A DNA stretch of 64,000 bases from Haberlea rhodopensis (GCA_907163345.1 CAJQUN010000023.1:7822598-7886597); one strand, 5' to 3'; shown: positions 42,115-53,640, counted from the first letter of the stretch. Numbers and translations: made by a program. The notes: generated from the letters alone by a model not told the origin.

Positions 42115-44152
42115 GCAAAACGATGTATCTTTATTGGTTATCCTACCGGTGTGAAAGGATATAAGCTATGGAGTCTAGAACCAGGAGATAACAAGTATTT
42201 AATAAGCAGGGATGTAGTCTTCGATGAAACCAAGATGGGGTACATTAACTCAAAGACTATGACTATTTCTGAACACACTCAAAATCCTGATAATTCTGAA
42301 TTTGAGGTGGAGTTGAATGGAAATGAATCTCCAAAGAAAATTAGCACTAACTCACAAACTGATCCCCAAACTGATGAAATTAGGGAACAAGAATATGTGT
42401 GAAATATTCAGATTTAGACACATATTGCTTTGGCCAGGGACCGGAATAGAAGGTCCTCTAAACCACCTTTAAGATATGGACATGCTGATCTCATTAACTA
42501 TGCCTTCAACATTGCGGAAGACATATCCTACTCAGAGCCAAAATCATATGGAGCAGCTATGAACAACAAAGAAAATGAAAAATGGGAAGCTGCTATGAAT
42601 GAGGAAATGAGTTCTTTATATAAAAATGAAACCTGGACTTTAGTAGACAGACCTAGTGATCAATGTGTAGTGGGGTGTAAATGGATATATAAGAAGAAAG
42701 AAAGTATACCCGGAATTGAGAAGTAACGGTACAAGGTCAGGTTAGTGGCCAAAGGTTTCACTCAAATAAAAGGAGTCGATTTTATCCCCTGTGGTTAAAC
42801 ACTGCTCCATCAGGCTGCTACTCGCGTTAGTTGCTCATTACATTCTTGAACTAGAGCAACTTGACGTAAATACTGCTTTCTTACATGGAGAATTGAAAGA
42901 AAGGATATTCATGGATCAACCAGATGGTTTTGTAGAGCCAAAGAACAAAAATAAAGTCTGTTTACTGAGAAAATCGTTGTATGACCTTAAACAAAGTTCC
43001 AGACAATTGCACAAACGTTTAATGATCACATGATGAAGTCAGATTTCACAAGATGCAACTATGACAGTTGCGTCTACATAAAGGGGAAGAAAGGCTGTGG
43101 ATTAACATACCTACTTCTTTACGTAGATGATATGTTAGTTGCAAGTGATGATAAAAATGAAATACTCAAGGTGAAATCTATTCTAAATAGAGAATTGAAA
43201 TAAAAGACTTGGGAAATGTCAAGAGAATTCTTGGGATGGATATAATTAGAAAAAGGAAGGAAAGAACTCTCTTCTTATCCCAGGGAGCATACCTTGAAAG
43301 AGTTCTTCAAAGATTTAATATGCACAAGTCTAAAGCAGTTAGCACTCCCTTAGGACAACAATTTAAACTCATTGTGTCACAATCACCGAAAGATTATGAA
43401 GAAAGAAAAGAAATGGAGAGAGTGTCTATGCAAGTGTTGTTGGAAGTCTAATGTACGGGATGGTGTGCACTAGACCAGAATTGGCCGCAAGTATCATTAG
43501 CAGATTTATGGCAAACCTAGGGATGACCCACTGGAAGCTTTGAAATGGGCATTCAAATACATAAAATGATCAACTAACATAGGTCTACTCTTCAAAGGAA
43601 AAGAAGAAGACGCAGATACAATTTAGGGATATGTTGATTCTGATTTTGCTGGAAATCTGGACACTCCAAAATCTTTAACAAAATACGTCTTTACAGTTTT
43701 TGGTACGACCGTTAGTTGGAAATCTAAAATATGTTGTAGCACTTTCCATGACAGAGGCCGAATATATGACTATGACCGAAGCCATAAAGGAATCAATGTC
43801 GCTACGAGGGATAATGGGTGAGTTAGGCATTCACCAGGAGTATGTTAGAATTCATTGTAATAACCAGAGCATGATTCAATTGACTAGACATCAAGTGTTC
43901 CACGAGCGATAAAAACACATCGATGTGAAACTTCATTTTGTGAGGGATATAGTTACTAGTGGATAGGTAATTATGGTAAAGATTCCCACGGAACATAACC
44001 CTGCTTACATGCTTACCAAGGTTGTAACCACCTCCAAGTTCAGACATTGTCTGGACCTAGTTAAAGTTCAAGAACCTTGAAGCCTGATAAGGGTTTACTG
44101 GAAGGGTAATAACATTTGTGAAAGGAGTTAATTTTAAGTCAATTTGGAGAAT

Positions 44153-44651
44153 TGTTAATTGACTTGAAAATTAAAGTAATCAAGAAATGTGTTAGTTTAA
44201 TAACTGATCATGAAGGTTCCAACGGTTTGTGTGGGATAATTAGACTTAGACGGTTGGAGACTGACAGTTAAGAGTTCATTCGTTTAGACTATAAAGGGTC
44301 TAGAGGATTGACAAAGAAGGAGAAAAATCAATCAACATCATAATCGCTTGGAAACAGAGAGATGGAGTTTTCTCTTGTGGAAGCGAACAGAGTGTGTATC
44401 GGGTTCTGGAAATTCTCTTGTAATTCATAGAAGGAGAGTTTGTAAAGAATCTGAGTGGTGTTGTAATCCGATTGATGTACTTCGTGACAATGTTAATATA
44501 AGTGATATTTCCTTTCCCGTGGAGTATGTCGTTGTTGAGACCGAACCACGTAAATACGTGTTCTTGATTGATTTTCTTTTATGTTCTTGAATTCACTAGA
44601 TTACGAGGAAGCGTAAGACAGATTATATCTTATTATTGTGATTTAAACACA
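44153..44651 (+). repeat. 3' LTR of the dead copia element
   Basis: 499 bp. Same ends as the 5' LTR; longer by insertions at about 44215-44240 and 44310-44325. Confidence 0.88.
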
Positions 44652-44978
44652 ACTTAACATCGTATCAGACCCATGTTTCTCATGGCTACTCCGCCCATGT
44701 GATTAGCTACTACGACTGCATGCTCACCGTCACCCACATTATTATTCCAAGTGTTTGACTTATATAATGGCACACGTGAGGGGCATTGTTGAGGATTTTC
44801 CCACAGAGAGTTTAGCATGCTATCTCTTTATAACATACATGTGTCGCTTCACTCATTGTCAATTATTTTGAGTTGAAACCCCATATATTCTTAACAATAA
44901 CTAACTACTTAGGCTAGTGGCCAATGAACTGCTACAAACAACCATAGTATATATTGATCTTAACAAAATCGACGTAGA

Positions 44979-44979
<1 letters not shown>

Positions 44980-45038
<59 letters not shown>
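44980..45038. repeat. (AT)n microsatellite
   Basis: About 29 AT units without interruption. Confidence 0.95.
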
Positions 45039-45040
<2 letters not shown>

Positions 45041-45565
45041 TAATTGACATTGGATTCAAAGGGAATCCTTTCTGTAATTAATTTTAACATGCAATACCAA
45101 AAGTTAAATGATATTAATTCTTGGTACATCATAGGTTGGATTGTTTTTCTTTGAAAATTCTGGTTCGCCTGAGTATGTTCAATTGAAGTATCATCAAGAG
45201 CTTCTGCAGTGGTCTGTGTGTCCAAATATTGGTCATGAAACTCAAACTCTTGTACTCATCAAAGTATAACAAAATACTAATTTATTTGTGTGGTTCGTAA
45301 TAAGACATCTGTAGATGCTTTTATCCGGATCATATCATGTTTAGAAATTCACTCTTTTATCTACTTAAGATTCCAACAAACACGATGACACAAATGGGGC
45401 TCCCGAATCATTTTCTGGTGCATATTTGGTCCATCTGCCCCTGCCGGTTGAGGAAGATTTGGGATGGTTAGGGAAATAGTTAACTAAAGTTGGTTCAAAC
45501 TTTGGATGGGAAAAAAGAGTTGAGATCACAACTTGTATATTTGTAGGTGTTGATGTTATCTCAAA
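45039..45565. other. No gene recognised
   Basis: A minus-strand open stretch of 94 codons at 45649-45365 overlaps the SINE and matches no family I know. Confidence 0.35.
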
Positions 45566-45775
45566 CATTTTTTTTATGACGGGAGAACCCGTCGCCGCTA
45601 CTTTTGGATGTAGATTGGGTAAACCCTGAGCTAACAAAATAGACTGCAAACTACGTCAAATAAGTAAACCGCACTAAGCAAGCCCGATGCGACAGGCTCG
45701 ATCGAGAAAGTATTTGTTGGAGGAATCGAACTAGTGACCAAAGGCTGCCGCGTTCACCAAATCCCCAAACTTAGA
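45566..45775 (-). mobile_element. tRNA-derived SINE (Au-like)
   Basis: Reversed, it has a Pol III B-box-like TAGTTCGATTCCTCC, then TTTCTCGATCGAGCCTGTCG and CATCGGGCTTGC, and ends GGGTTCTCCCGTCATAAAAA, the characteristic 3' end of Au-type plant SINEs. A related but diverged copy is at 57088-57305. Confidence 0.7.
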
Positions 45776-45995
45776 TTGCCTAAATATGATTCATATACAT
45801 GTATATTATGATATGATATTTAAGTTAAAAAGTTTGGGATGACAAGGCCGATTGTGGTGGTCCGTTGACGATCAAAGATTTATAACGAAACATAGATAAG
45901 GATAATGTCAGTTTTTTAATCACAAAATAATAATTAAAATAATTAATTTGTATTCAACCTTTTCAAGTATTTTATACGTCCGATAAAATTCTCAA

Positions 45996-46281
45996 TGTTG
46001 TATTTAGATTGATGAATTTGAAGCCAATGAGTTAAAATTCATAATAACAATTTAATTATGTTGTATTTGGATTGATTAATTTCATTTGAATGAAGCAATT
46101 TGATTTGAGAATGGATTTGAAATAACACATATCTTATGTGCATTTCAAATCCATCACAATTATCATTACATTTACATAAATTAATAAAGATGTGGATTTG
46201 AATTACACCTAATATAAATTCACCCAAACAATTAAATAGATTTGAAATCCAATGCTTCAGATCAGTCAATCTAAATGCAAC
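45996..46281. repeat. MITE, family B
   Basis: Starts TGTTGTATTTAGATTGATGA and ends CAGTCAATCTAAATGCAAC, inverted repeats. A second internal start (TGTTGTATTTGGATTGATTA, 46057) suggests one copy inserted into another. Confidence 0.75.
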
Positions 46282-46285
46282 ATTA

Positions 46286-46654
46286 TGTTGTTTTTGGATG
46301 TATGAATTTAATTTGAATTAAGAGATTTGATTTGAGACTGGGTTTGAAATTTTGATTTGAAGTGACACGTATTTTTTGTGCATTTCAAATCCTATCACAA
46401 TTATAATCACGTTACATAAATTAGTAAATATGTTGGTTTGAAATATACTCAATATAAATTCATCCAAACGATTAAATGAAAATCCATAGCTTCAAATCCC
46501 TCGATCCAAATTTCAAATGCATTAGTTTATTTTGATAAATTATCAAATAGTTATGTTTTTTTTTTATCGTTGTGATGGATTACGATATGTAATCATTTCA
46601 AATCCTGGTTTCAAATACTTTCTCGAATCCAAAATCCTCCCACATAAATGCAAC
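46286..46654. repeat. MITE, family B, adjacent copy
   Basis: Starts TGTTGTTTTTGGATGTATGA and ends CCACATAAATGCAAC. Internal words (TTTGATTTGAGA, GTGCATTTCAAATCC) are shared with the neighbouring copy. Head to tail with 45996-46281. Confidence 0.7.
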
Positions 46655-46802
46655 TCAAATTGAGTAGGTAACAAATACCACCAAGATATATAGATGCCAC
46701 CATCCACTCTCTCGAGCCTGTCTTACCAACTCACATCTAAGAAGCAATTAGTTACATTCCCCTTTCTTCACAGAGTCAACGGCTTTCTTTATGTATATTA
46801 TA

Positions 46803-47010
46803 TGTTGGCATGTCAATCCCTTGTAATTAGGAATTTGATTATATCAAATCTCCTAGTTTAGATAGTTGATTCTGTTGCCAATATTATGGGATATGATTAG
46901 ATTCCATACTAGTATTTCTTGTACCTATATATATCTGTAAATCTCTGATGATTATATATGAAAGAAGAACCCTAATTCTAAACTTTTGATTAAAGGTTCA
47001 AGATTTAACA
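46803..47010 (+). repeat. 5' LTR of the intact copia element
   Basis: 208 bp, TGTTGGCATGTCAATCC to AGATTTAACA. Contains a TATATATATCTG tract at about 46926 that may act as its TATA region. Same length as the 3' LTR with no difference seen. Confidence 0.95.
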
Positions 47011-47067
47011 TGGTATCAGAGCATGGTTGTGGGTTCTCTGTAATCTGACAAAGAACACGTAACAACC

Positions 47068-50000
47068 ATGGCTGAATCCAACGAGATATCACAGCACAGT
47101 ACTGACTCTATCCTAAACACCTTCACGTCAAAAATGGCTGAGGTATTAACCAAAGTCCAGACCCTACCACCACCCACTGATCCCCCTACCTTACCACTCA
47201 ATATCAAGTTAGATGATTCTAACTACGCACTATGGTCCCAGATGACTGAGATGTACATCTCAGGCAAAGACAAACTGGGATATATCAATGGAGATCTACC
47301 TCAACCGTCCGCAATTGGACCCGAATTCCGCAGGTGGCGCACTGAAAACGCCATAGTCAAAGGGTGGCTAATCAACTCCATGAACCCATCCCTTGTACCA
47401 AACTTCATTCGCTTTTCAACAGCAAAAGAGGTTTGGGATTCCATCGCGACCACATATTACGATGGTAGTGATACATCCCAAGTTTATGAACTCAGACGAA
47501 AAGTCACTCGAATGCGACAAGGAAGCGAATCAATCGAAAAATATTATAATGATCTACAAGGATTGTGGCGTGAGATTGATTTTCGTCGTCCGAATCCTAT
47601 GCAATGCGCTCCAGACATCAAGAAATTCAATGCCCTGTTACAAGAAGAAAGAGTCTATGTCTTTCTTGATGGATTGAATGATAGACTCGATCACATTCGA
47701 AGTGATGTACTCCAATTGACGCCATTTCCCACAATTGAACAGGCATATGCGCATGTTCGAAGGGAGGATTTCCGCCAAGCCGTAATGGCCTCCGGAGGGG
47801 AAAATATTTCAGAAGGTGCTGTAATGACGATCAAGGGATCATCCACGGGACAACAACTTACACCAATGGCTGGAAAATATAACTCATCTTCAAAATCAAA
47901 GAACTCATATATTGTTAGCAAGTGTGCACATTGTGGCAGTCCCAAACACACACGAGAGACATGTTTTAAATTACATGGGTATCCAGAATGGTGGCATGAG
48001 TTACAAGCCAAGAAGAAAAAGAATCCAACAAAACTTGAAGAGGACACAGGAAGGGCTGCTGTGGCTACCACCGATCCTCATCTCTCCATTATTCCGTTGG
48101 ATCAGCTATCCACGTCTGTGGATAAAGGTATTTCTGGTCATGCCTTCTATAACTCATCAACGTATAGTGCAGGTGATTGGATCATTGATTCTGGAGCAAC
48201 AGACCACATGACCTTTGATCCAAAGGATCTCACCAACTACACTTCACCACGACGGACCAGTATTGCTAATGCAAACGGTGTGGCATATCCAGTCACAAGA
48301 GCTGGCACAGTATCTTTATCATCCTCTCTTTCACTTACCCATACACTTCTTGTTCCCTCACTATCCAGTAAACTCATATCTGTGAGTCAAATTACCAAAG
48401 ATCTCAACTGTGTCGTATTGATCTATCCTACATTTTGCCTTCTTCAGGATGTTGTCAGCAAGAAGATTATTGGGCGTGGTACTGAGAGAGGGGGTTTATA
48501 CTACCTGGATGACTTCTGCCAAGGAACAGCACATCATATGCATCACCAACTCAGCAGTAAAGAGCAAGAGATTTGGTTGTGGCACCGCCGTCTTGGGCAT
48601 CCGTCATTCAGCTATCTAAGACATTTATTTCCACAATTATTTTTATCTTTACAGCATGATAAATTCAAATGTGACACATGTTTCTTAGCTAAGAGCCATC
48701 GTGCTTCTTACCCTATTAGCTTGAATAAAAGTATGGTGCCATTTGATCTAATACACACTGATGTTTGGGGACCCTCCCCTAATATTACTCTGCATGGTTA
48801 TCGATGGTTTCTCATATTTGTCGATGATTATACACGTATGACTTGGCTATATCCTATGAAGACAAAAGATGAAGTGTTCCAAATATTCCAAACATTTCAT
48901 TTGATGGTTCGAACCCAATACTCGGCCAATATTAAAGTTCTTAGGTCAGATAATGGGGGGGAATACATTAACCAAAAATTCCAGTCATACTTTAAGGCTT
49001 ACGGACTCCTACATGAAACCTCATGCTCTCAAACTCCACAACAGAACGGGGTTGCTGAAAGGAAAAATCGTCACATACTGGAGACAGCACGTGCACTTCT
49101 TCTTGGTTCATATGTCCCAAAACATCATTGGGATGATGCAGTAGCTGCGGCAGTATACCTAATAAATCGCATGCCCTCAAAACTCTTACAATTTCAAACT
49201 CCACTGAAGGTACTATCATCTCATGTTCCCCTACCCACTGTTCTCATGGTTCCTCCTAAGGTATTTGGGTGCAGTGTGTATGTCCATATTCACAAAAACC
49301 AACGTACCAAACTTGATCCCTGTGCAGTGCGTTGTGTTTTCCTAGGCTATGGAGTACGACAAAAGGGCTATAAATGCTTTGATCCAGCTACTCACAAAAC
49401 CTATGTCACTATGGATGCCACATTTCTTGAAACCGAACCATATTTTTTACCCATGACCTCCAACTCAGATTCTCAGGGGGAGCATATAAGTGAGGAATTG
49501 AGTTGGCTCACGGGAGGATCTGCATTAAATCCTACCATAGCAGACATCACACATGACGATTCTACCACTGACAACGAAACAATGGTTCAAGGGTACGGTA
49601 GAGATCAAGAAGACCAGGACCAAGACTGCAGAAACCAAGAAGACCAGGACCAAGAACCCTCTCTCTCTACTATGCCCGAGTCTTCGACTGAGAACAACCC
49701 TGAGGTAAGTACTCCCACTACTCCTCCATGTTCTACTAATCAGCATATCCATGCAAAATATGTGCTACCATGCAGGCAAAATCGGGGTAAACCACCTAAT
49801 CGATATTCACCTGAAGAGGAGTCAAGAAAATCTAAATACCCTATTGCCAACTTTGTGTCCACACATCACTTACCAGTACCCATGAAAACGTTTGCTGAAA
49901 CATTGTCATCTCATCATATCCCCACCACGATAGAGCAAGCCATGACTAATCCCAAGTGGGCACATGCTATCCAAGAAGAGTTAACAGCCTTGCAGAAAAA

Positions 50001-51456
50001 TAACACATGGAAGTTGATACCAAAACCCAAAGGAAAGAAAATTGTAGGATGCAAATGGGTTTTTTCAATTAAATACAACACTAATGGATCAATTGACCGA
50101 TACAAAGCGAGGCTTGTGGCAAAAGGGTTTACACAAACATATGGAATAGACTACGTTGAGACTTTCTCACCAGTTGCCAAACTAAGTACAGTAAGAGTGC
50201 TGTTGTCTCTTGCAGTGAACTTAGACTGGGCACTACTCCAACTTGATGTAAAAAATGCATTTCTCCATGGTGATCTCGAGGAAGAAGTGTATATGGATGT
50301 CCCACCGGGCTATATGTCTACTTCAGGAACCAACACAGTCTGTAAGTTGGAAAGGGCTTTGTATGGTCTGAAACAATCACCTCGAGCATGGTTTGGACGA
50401 TTTAGCTCGGCCATGAAAGGATATGGGTTCAAACAAAGCAATGCGGATCATACACTTTTCTTAAAACACCAACAAGGGAAGGTGACAGCTTTAATTGTCT
50501 ACGTAGACGACATGATTATTACGGGAAATGACACAAAAGAAATATCACTACTACAAGAAAAACTCTCTGCAGATTTTGAGATGAAAAATCTAGGCGGACT
50601 TAAATATTTTTTGGGAATAGAAGTGGCAAGATCACAACATGGCATTTTCTTATCACAAAGAAAATATGTGCTAGATATGCTGACGGAAGTAGGATTATTG
50701 GAATGTAAGCCAGCTGATAACCCCATCATTCAAAATCACAAACTTACTGAATCAGCAAATCAAGCACCGACGAACAAAGGTAGATATCAACGATTGGTGG
50801 GGAAGCTTATCTACTTATCACATACTCGCCCGGATATAGCATATGCTGTAAGTGTAGTAAGCCAGTTTATGCATAACCCAAGCGAAGAACACATGGAGGC
50901 AGTGATTCGAATTCTTCGCTATCTAAAATCTTCACCAGGGAAAGGGCTGATGTTTTCTAAGAACAATCACTTGAAGGTTGAAGGATATACAGATGCAGAT
51001 TGGGCTGGTAACGTTCTAGACAGAAAATCCACTTCGGGATACTTTATGTTCGTAGGAGGGAACTTAGTCACGTGGAGGAGTAAGAAACAGAAAGTGGTAG
51101 CTTTGTCCAGTGCGGAGGCTGAATTTAGGGGGATGGCAAAAGGATTATGCGAATTGTTATGGATCAAGAGACTCCTAGAAGAAATCGGTTATGGCCCTAG
51201 CAGTGAAATGAACTTGTTCTGTGACAACAAAGCTGCTATTGACATCTCACAGAACCCAGTTCAACATGATCGGACTAAGCATGTGGAAATTGATAGACAC
51301 TTCATCAAGCAGAACCTGGAGGAGAAAATTATTCGATTTCCATTTGTCAAATCAGAAGATCAACTTGCAGATATACTTACAAAGGCTGTTTCGAGCAAAG
51401 AATTCCATGATTCCCTCTCCAAGTTAGGTATTAGAGATATCTATGTACCAACTTGA
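47068..51456 (+). CDS. Copia gag-pol polyprotein
   Basis: 1,462 residues with no stop. In order: gag (about 40-260), CCHC zinc knuckle CAHCGSPKHTRETC (about 285), aspartic protease site IIDSGATDHMT (about 374), pre-integrase motif WLWHRRLGHPS (about 505), integrase core with HTDVWGP (about 564), RSDNGGEY (about 627) and an AERKNR glutamate; reverse transcriptase with the YVDD box (about 1145), and RNase H with TDADWAG (about 1310), SSAEAEF (about 1349) and CDNKAAI (about 1385). All catalytic positions are present, so the element may be autonomous. It is translated as one fusion frame, usual for copia. A short DQDQ-rich repeat lies between integrase and RT (about 855-875). Confidence 0.97.
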   Translation: MAESNEISQHSTDSILNTFTSKMAEVLTKVQTLPPPTDPPTLPLNIKLDDSNYALWSQMTEMYISGKDKLGYINGDLPQPSAIGPEFRRWRTENAIVKGWLINSMNPSLVPNFIRFSTAKEVWDSIATTYYDGSDTSQVYELRRKVTRMRQGSESIEKYYNDLQGLWREIDFRRPNPMQCAPDIKKFNALLQEERVYVFLDGLNDRLDHIRSDVLQLTPFPTIEQAYAHVRREDFRQAVMASGGENISEGAVMTIKGSSTGQQLTPMAGKYNSSSKSKNSYIVSKCAHCGSPKHTRETCFKLHGYPEWWHELQAKKKKNPTKLEEDTGRAAVATTDPHLSIIPLDQLSTSVDKGISGHAFYNSSTYSAGDWIIDSGATDHMTFDPKDLTNYTSPRRTSIANANGVAYPVTRAGTVSLSSSLSLTHTLLVPSLSSKLISVSQITKDLNCVVLIYPTFCLLQDVVSKKIIGRGTERGGLYYLDDFCQGTAHHMHHQLSSKEQEIWLWHRRLGHPSFSYLRHLFPQLFLSLQHDKFKCDTCFLAKSHRASYPISLNKSMVPFDLIHTDVWGPSPNITLHGYRWFLIFVDDYTRMTWLYPMKTKDEVFQIFQTFHLMVRTQYSANIKVLRSDNGGEYINQKFQSYFKAYGLLHETSCSQTPQQNGVAERKNRHILETARALLLGSYVPKHHWDDAVAAAVYLINRMPSKLLQFQTPLKVLSSHVPLPTVLMVPPKVFGCSVYVHIHKNQRTKLDPCAVRCVFLGYGVRQKGYKCFDPATHKTYVTMDATFLETEPYFLPMTSNSDSQGEHISEELSWLTGGSALNPTIADITHDDSTTDNETMVQGYGRDQEDQDQDCRNQEDQDQEPSLSTMPESSTENNPEVSTPTTPPCSTNQHIHAKYVLPCRQNRGKPPNRYSPEEESRKSKYPIANFVSTHHLPVPMKTFAETLSSHHIPTTIEQAMTNPKWAHAIQEELTALQKNNTWKLIPKPKGKKIVGCKWVFSIKYNTNGSIDRYKARLVAKGFTQTYGIDYVETFSPVAKLSTVRVLLSLAVNLDWALLQLDVKNAFLHGDLEEEVYMDVPPGYMSTSGTNTVCKLERALYGLKQSPRAWFGRFSSAMKGYGFKQSNADHTLFLKHQQGKVTALIVYVDDMIITGNDTKEISLLQEKLSADFEMKNLGGLKYFLGIEVARSQHGIFLSQRKYVLDMLTEVGLLECKPADNPIIQNHKLTESANQAPTNKGRYQRLVGKLIYLSHTRPDIAYAVSVVSQFMHNPSEEHMEAVIRILRYLKSSPGKGLMFSKNNHLKVEGYTDADWAGNVLDRKSTSGYFMFVGGNLVTWRSKKQKVVALSSAEAEFRGMAKGLCELLWIKRLLEEIGYGPSSEMNLFCDNKAAIDISQNPVQHDRTKHVEIDRHFIKQNLEEKIIRFPFVKSEDQLADILTKAVSSKEFHDSLSKLGIRDIYVPT

Positions 51457-51463
51457 CGGGGGG

Positions 51464-51671
51464 TGTTGGCATGTCAATCCCTTGTAATTAGGAATTTGAT
51501 TATATCAAATCTCCTAGTTTAGATAGTTGATTCTGTTGCCAATATTATGGGATATGATTAGATTCCATACTAGTATTTCTTGTACCTATATATATCTGTA
51601 AATCTCTGATGATTATATATGAAAGAAGAACCCTAATTCTAAACTTTTGATTAAAGGTTCAAGATTTAACA
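51464..51671 (+). repeat. 3' LTR of the intact copia element
   Basis: 208 bp, the same as the 5' LTR as far as reading by eye allows. Its outer end is 245 bp upstream of the MYB start codon, so its polyadenylation and promoter signals lie in the MYB 5' region. Confidence 0.95.
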
Positions 51672-51676
51672 TTATA

Positions 51677-51916
51677 AACAAATCTACATAAACTACTCAA
51701 GTAGCCAACCTTCATTCTCAAGCACCACCAAACTTGCCTACACTTTTCGTACACACACATATATATATACACACATTCCATCCAATATCAACAGTACCCC
51801 GAAATACATCTCTAGAAAAGAAAGCCAGAAAATAGAGCAAATAAAGATTTTAAAAGCTTAATTATAATACTTCACAAGTGGGGAATTTCAACTTGTTTTA
51901 AATAACAAGAACAATT
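51677..51916 (+). promoter_or_regulatory. Proximal MYB upstream region cut off by the copia insertion
   Basis: Contains AGCACCACCAAACTTGCC (51720) and a TATATATATACACAC tract (51762-51776) that could be the TATA region. The former distal promoter now lies left of 46803 and includes CTTACCAACTCAC (46725), which resembles the AC-element bound by phenylpropanoid MYBs. Inferred from position. Confidence 0.4.
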
Positions 51917-52743
51917 ATGGGAAGGTCTCCTTGCTGTGAGAAAGCTCACACAAACAAAGGCGCATGGACTAAAGAAGAAGATGATCGGCTTATAGCATAT
52001 ATCAAGGCTCAAGGCGAGGGCTGCTGGCGATCTCTGCCCAAAGCCGCCGGGCTGCTCCGTTGCGGGAAGAGCTGCCGCCTGAGGTGGATCAATTACTTGA
52101 GGCCTGATCTTAAGCGGGGGAACTTCACAGAAGAGGAAGATGAACTCATAATCAAACTCCATAGCCTTCTCGGTAACAAGTAAGTTGATCCATTTTTTGT
52201 TATATTTTAGAACTAGATTTCACATTTGAATGATTATAAACAGAAGCATGGACTGCACCCTGCAAATCAAGAAACAGTTTTAAGTCGTAAAATTTGATAA
52301 TTTTGCATTATTTTCGATTAAAGTCCATTTATTCATTTGAAGAAAAGAAAAACAATGGGATTTAATCATCAAGTTTTAAAGATAACGCGTATTTAAAGCT
52401 TGATCATGAGAAAAATGGGATTTTCTTGATTTTTTTGTATAGGTGGTCTCTTATAGCAGGGAAATTACCAGGAAGAACAGATAACGAGATAAAAAATTAT
52501 TGGAACACACACATAAGAAGAAGACTGATTGGCCGAGGGATTGATCCTACGACGCACAGATCAATCAACGAACCTGCACCAACTGCAGTACAAGAAACTA
52601 AAACCATCTCTTTTTATGGTGCAAAAGGTTATTATAAACAAGAAGGAAATGCATGCGGGGTTTTGAGTAAATTGGAAGAAAATAGCATTGTTCATGAACA
52701 ATGCCCAGATTTGAATCTGGAGCTCCGAATCAGCACTCCGTAG
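51917..52743 (+). CDS. R2R3-MYB transcription repressor, subgroup 4 (MYB4-like), shortened
   Basis: Exons 51917-52179 and 52443-52743, 187 residues; the intron splits the Lys codon of GNK/W. R2 starts GRSPCCEKAHTNKGAWTKEE, and R3 ends with NEIKNYWNTHIRRRLIGRGI. The subgroup 4 C1 motif (GIDPTTHRSI) and the EAR repression motif (PDLNLELRIS) are present. By family such proteins bind AC-elements and repress lignin, sinapate and flavonoid genes. The usual length is 230-290 residues. Here a stop follows three codons after the EAR motif, and the missing tail is found in another frame just downstream, so a single-base loss near 52738 is likely. The DNA-binding and EAR parts remain whole. Confidence 0.92.
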
Positions 52744-52877
52744 ACCCAAAACAACTGCAAGAATTACTGAAGACTGGAGGAAGGGTGATCAGTGGGAGTA
52801 GAAATAAATCTGAAAGATATGATTTTCTTGGATTGAAAACTGGAGTATTGGATTACAGAAGCTTGAAAATGAAATGA
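52740..52877 (+). pseudogene. Displaced C-terminal tail of the MYB gene
   Basis: Open in a different frame from the annotated end. It contains LLKTGGRVISG and then RYDFLGLKTGVLDYRSLKMK with a stop at 52875-52877. GYDFLGL plus LDYRSLEMK is the conserved tail of subgroup 4 (the SAD2-importin interaction motif in Arabidopsis MYB4). Shows that the tail was lost only recently. Confidence 0.85.
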
Positions 52878-53640
52878 AAATTGGATCTGGGATTCAGAGT
52901 TTTCTGCTGTTTCGCTTTTTCAAATTTTCGTGTATAACATTAAAGATTAATTCATAATGTACGAGAAGTAATTCGATTAATTAAAGTCTCTCTGGGTATA
53001 ACTTCTCTCTCTCTATCTCTCGTTCAATTCATGAATAATAGCAGAATAGCAGTAGCATTTACTACACAGCTTGCAGAGATTTGGTGACTGTATAAATTCA
53101 TGTCTGAATGTAGCAAATTTGTCATCATTTCGGGACTGAACCAACAGCAGAATAAGTTTGTGCTTTTAACGACATCATTACCATTGATATGAAATATTTC
53201 GCACTCTGCCCGATCCTTCGTATAAGAATATTAAAATACCGTTCGATTAGGTTCATATTTTGTCATTAAAAATATTATTTTGAGTTCTTGTGTTATATCT
53301 ATAACTAATTATTATAATGTTTAAAACCCTTAAACCGATAAATGATTAATAGGAAGACTCTGCATTGGCTCTATGGCAAAAGCTCGAATGATTATATCTC
53401 AAGAAATCATTGGTAAGTAGATTGTACTTGAAGAAACCATTATAACAATCCATATGGAGGATGGAAAGGATCTAAGTAGGCATACAATGCTTAAGACGTT
53501 AGATCGACAATTGATCCGTCCAATTTGAGACCAAAGTTTATTACCACAATACCTCTTACAATATTGATAATTACACGCTTGCTAATATCCAATTACCGTA
53601 ATGCCCCTCAGAATTTGATTAACCTGTGGAAAAAAAATTT
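52878..53640. other. MYB 3' flank, no gene
   Basis: AT-rich, with a CTCTCTCTATCTCTC run at 53004. No coding region supported. Confidence 0.4.

Larger units (their letters stand above)
38174..44652 (+). mobile_element. Ty1-copia retrotransposon, full length but dead
   Basis: LTRs at 38174-38636 and 44153-44651, flanked by CTTAA (38169-38173 and 44653-44657). Internal order is gag (38679-39290), a ruined zinc knuckle (about 39415-39455), the pre-integrase region (LWHMRLGQVSERGLVELSKQ, 39958-40017), integrase (40143-40660), RT (42430-43480) and RNase H (43500-44030, with SMTEAEYM). Stops and frameshifts interrupt every domain. A 1,439-bp insert splits integrase from RT. The type resembles TNT1-94. 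The LTRs differ by several indels, so it is old. Confidence 0.9.
46803..51671 (+). mobile_element. Young, intact Ty1-copia retrotransposon
   Basis: 4,869 bp. Its two 208-bp LTRs appear identical on reading. The target duplication TTATA is perfect (46798-46802 and 51672-51676). A tRNA-Met primer-binding site, TGGTATCAGAGC, follows the 5' LTR directly (47011-47022), and a purine tract ending GACGGGGGG precedes the 3' LTR. One uninterrupted polyprotein fills the inside. It sits between the upstream region of a MYB gene and its start codon. Confidence 0.97.

Noticed and set aside
47691..48071. Minus-strand 126-codon frame
   Set aside because: Shadow of the copia polyprotein.
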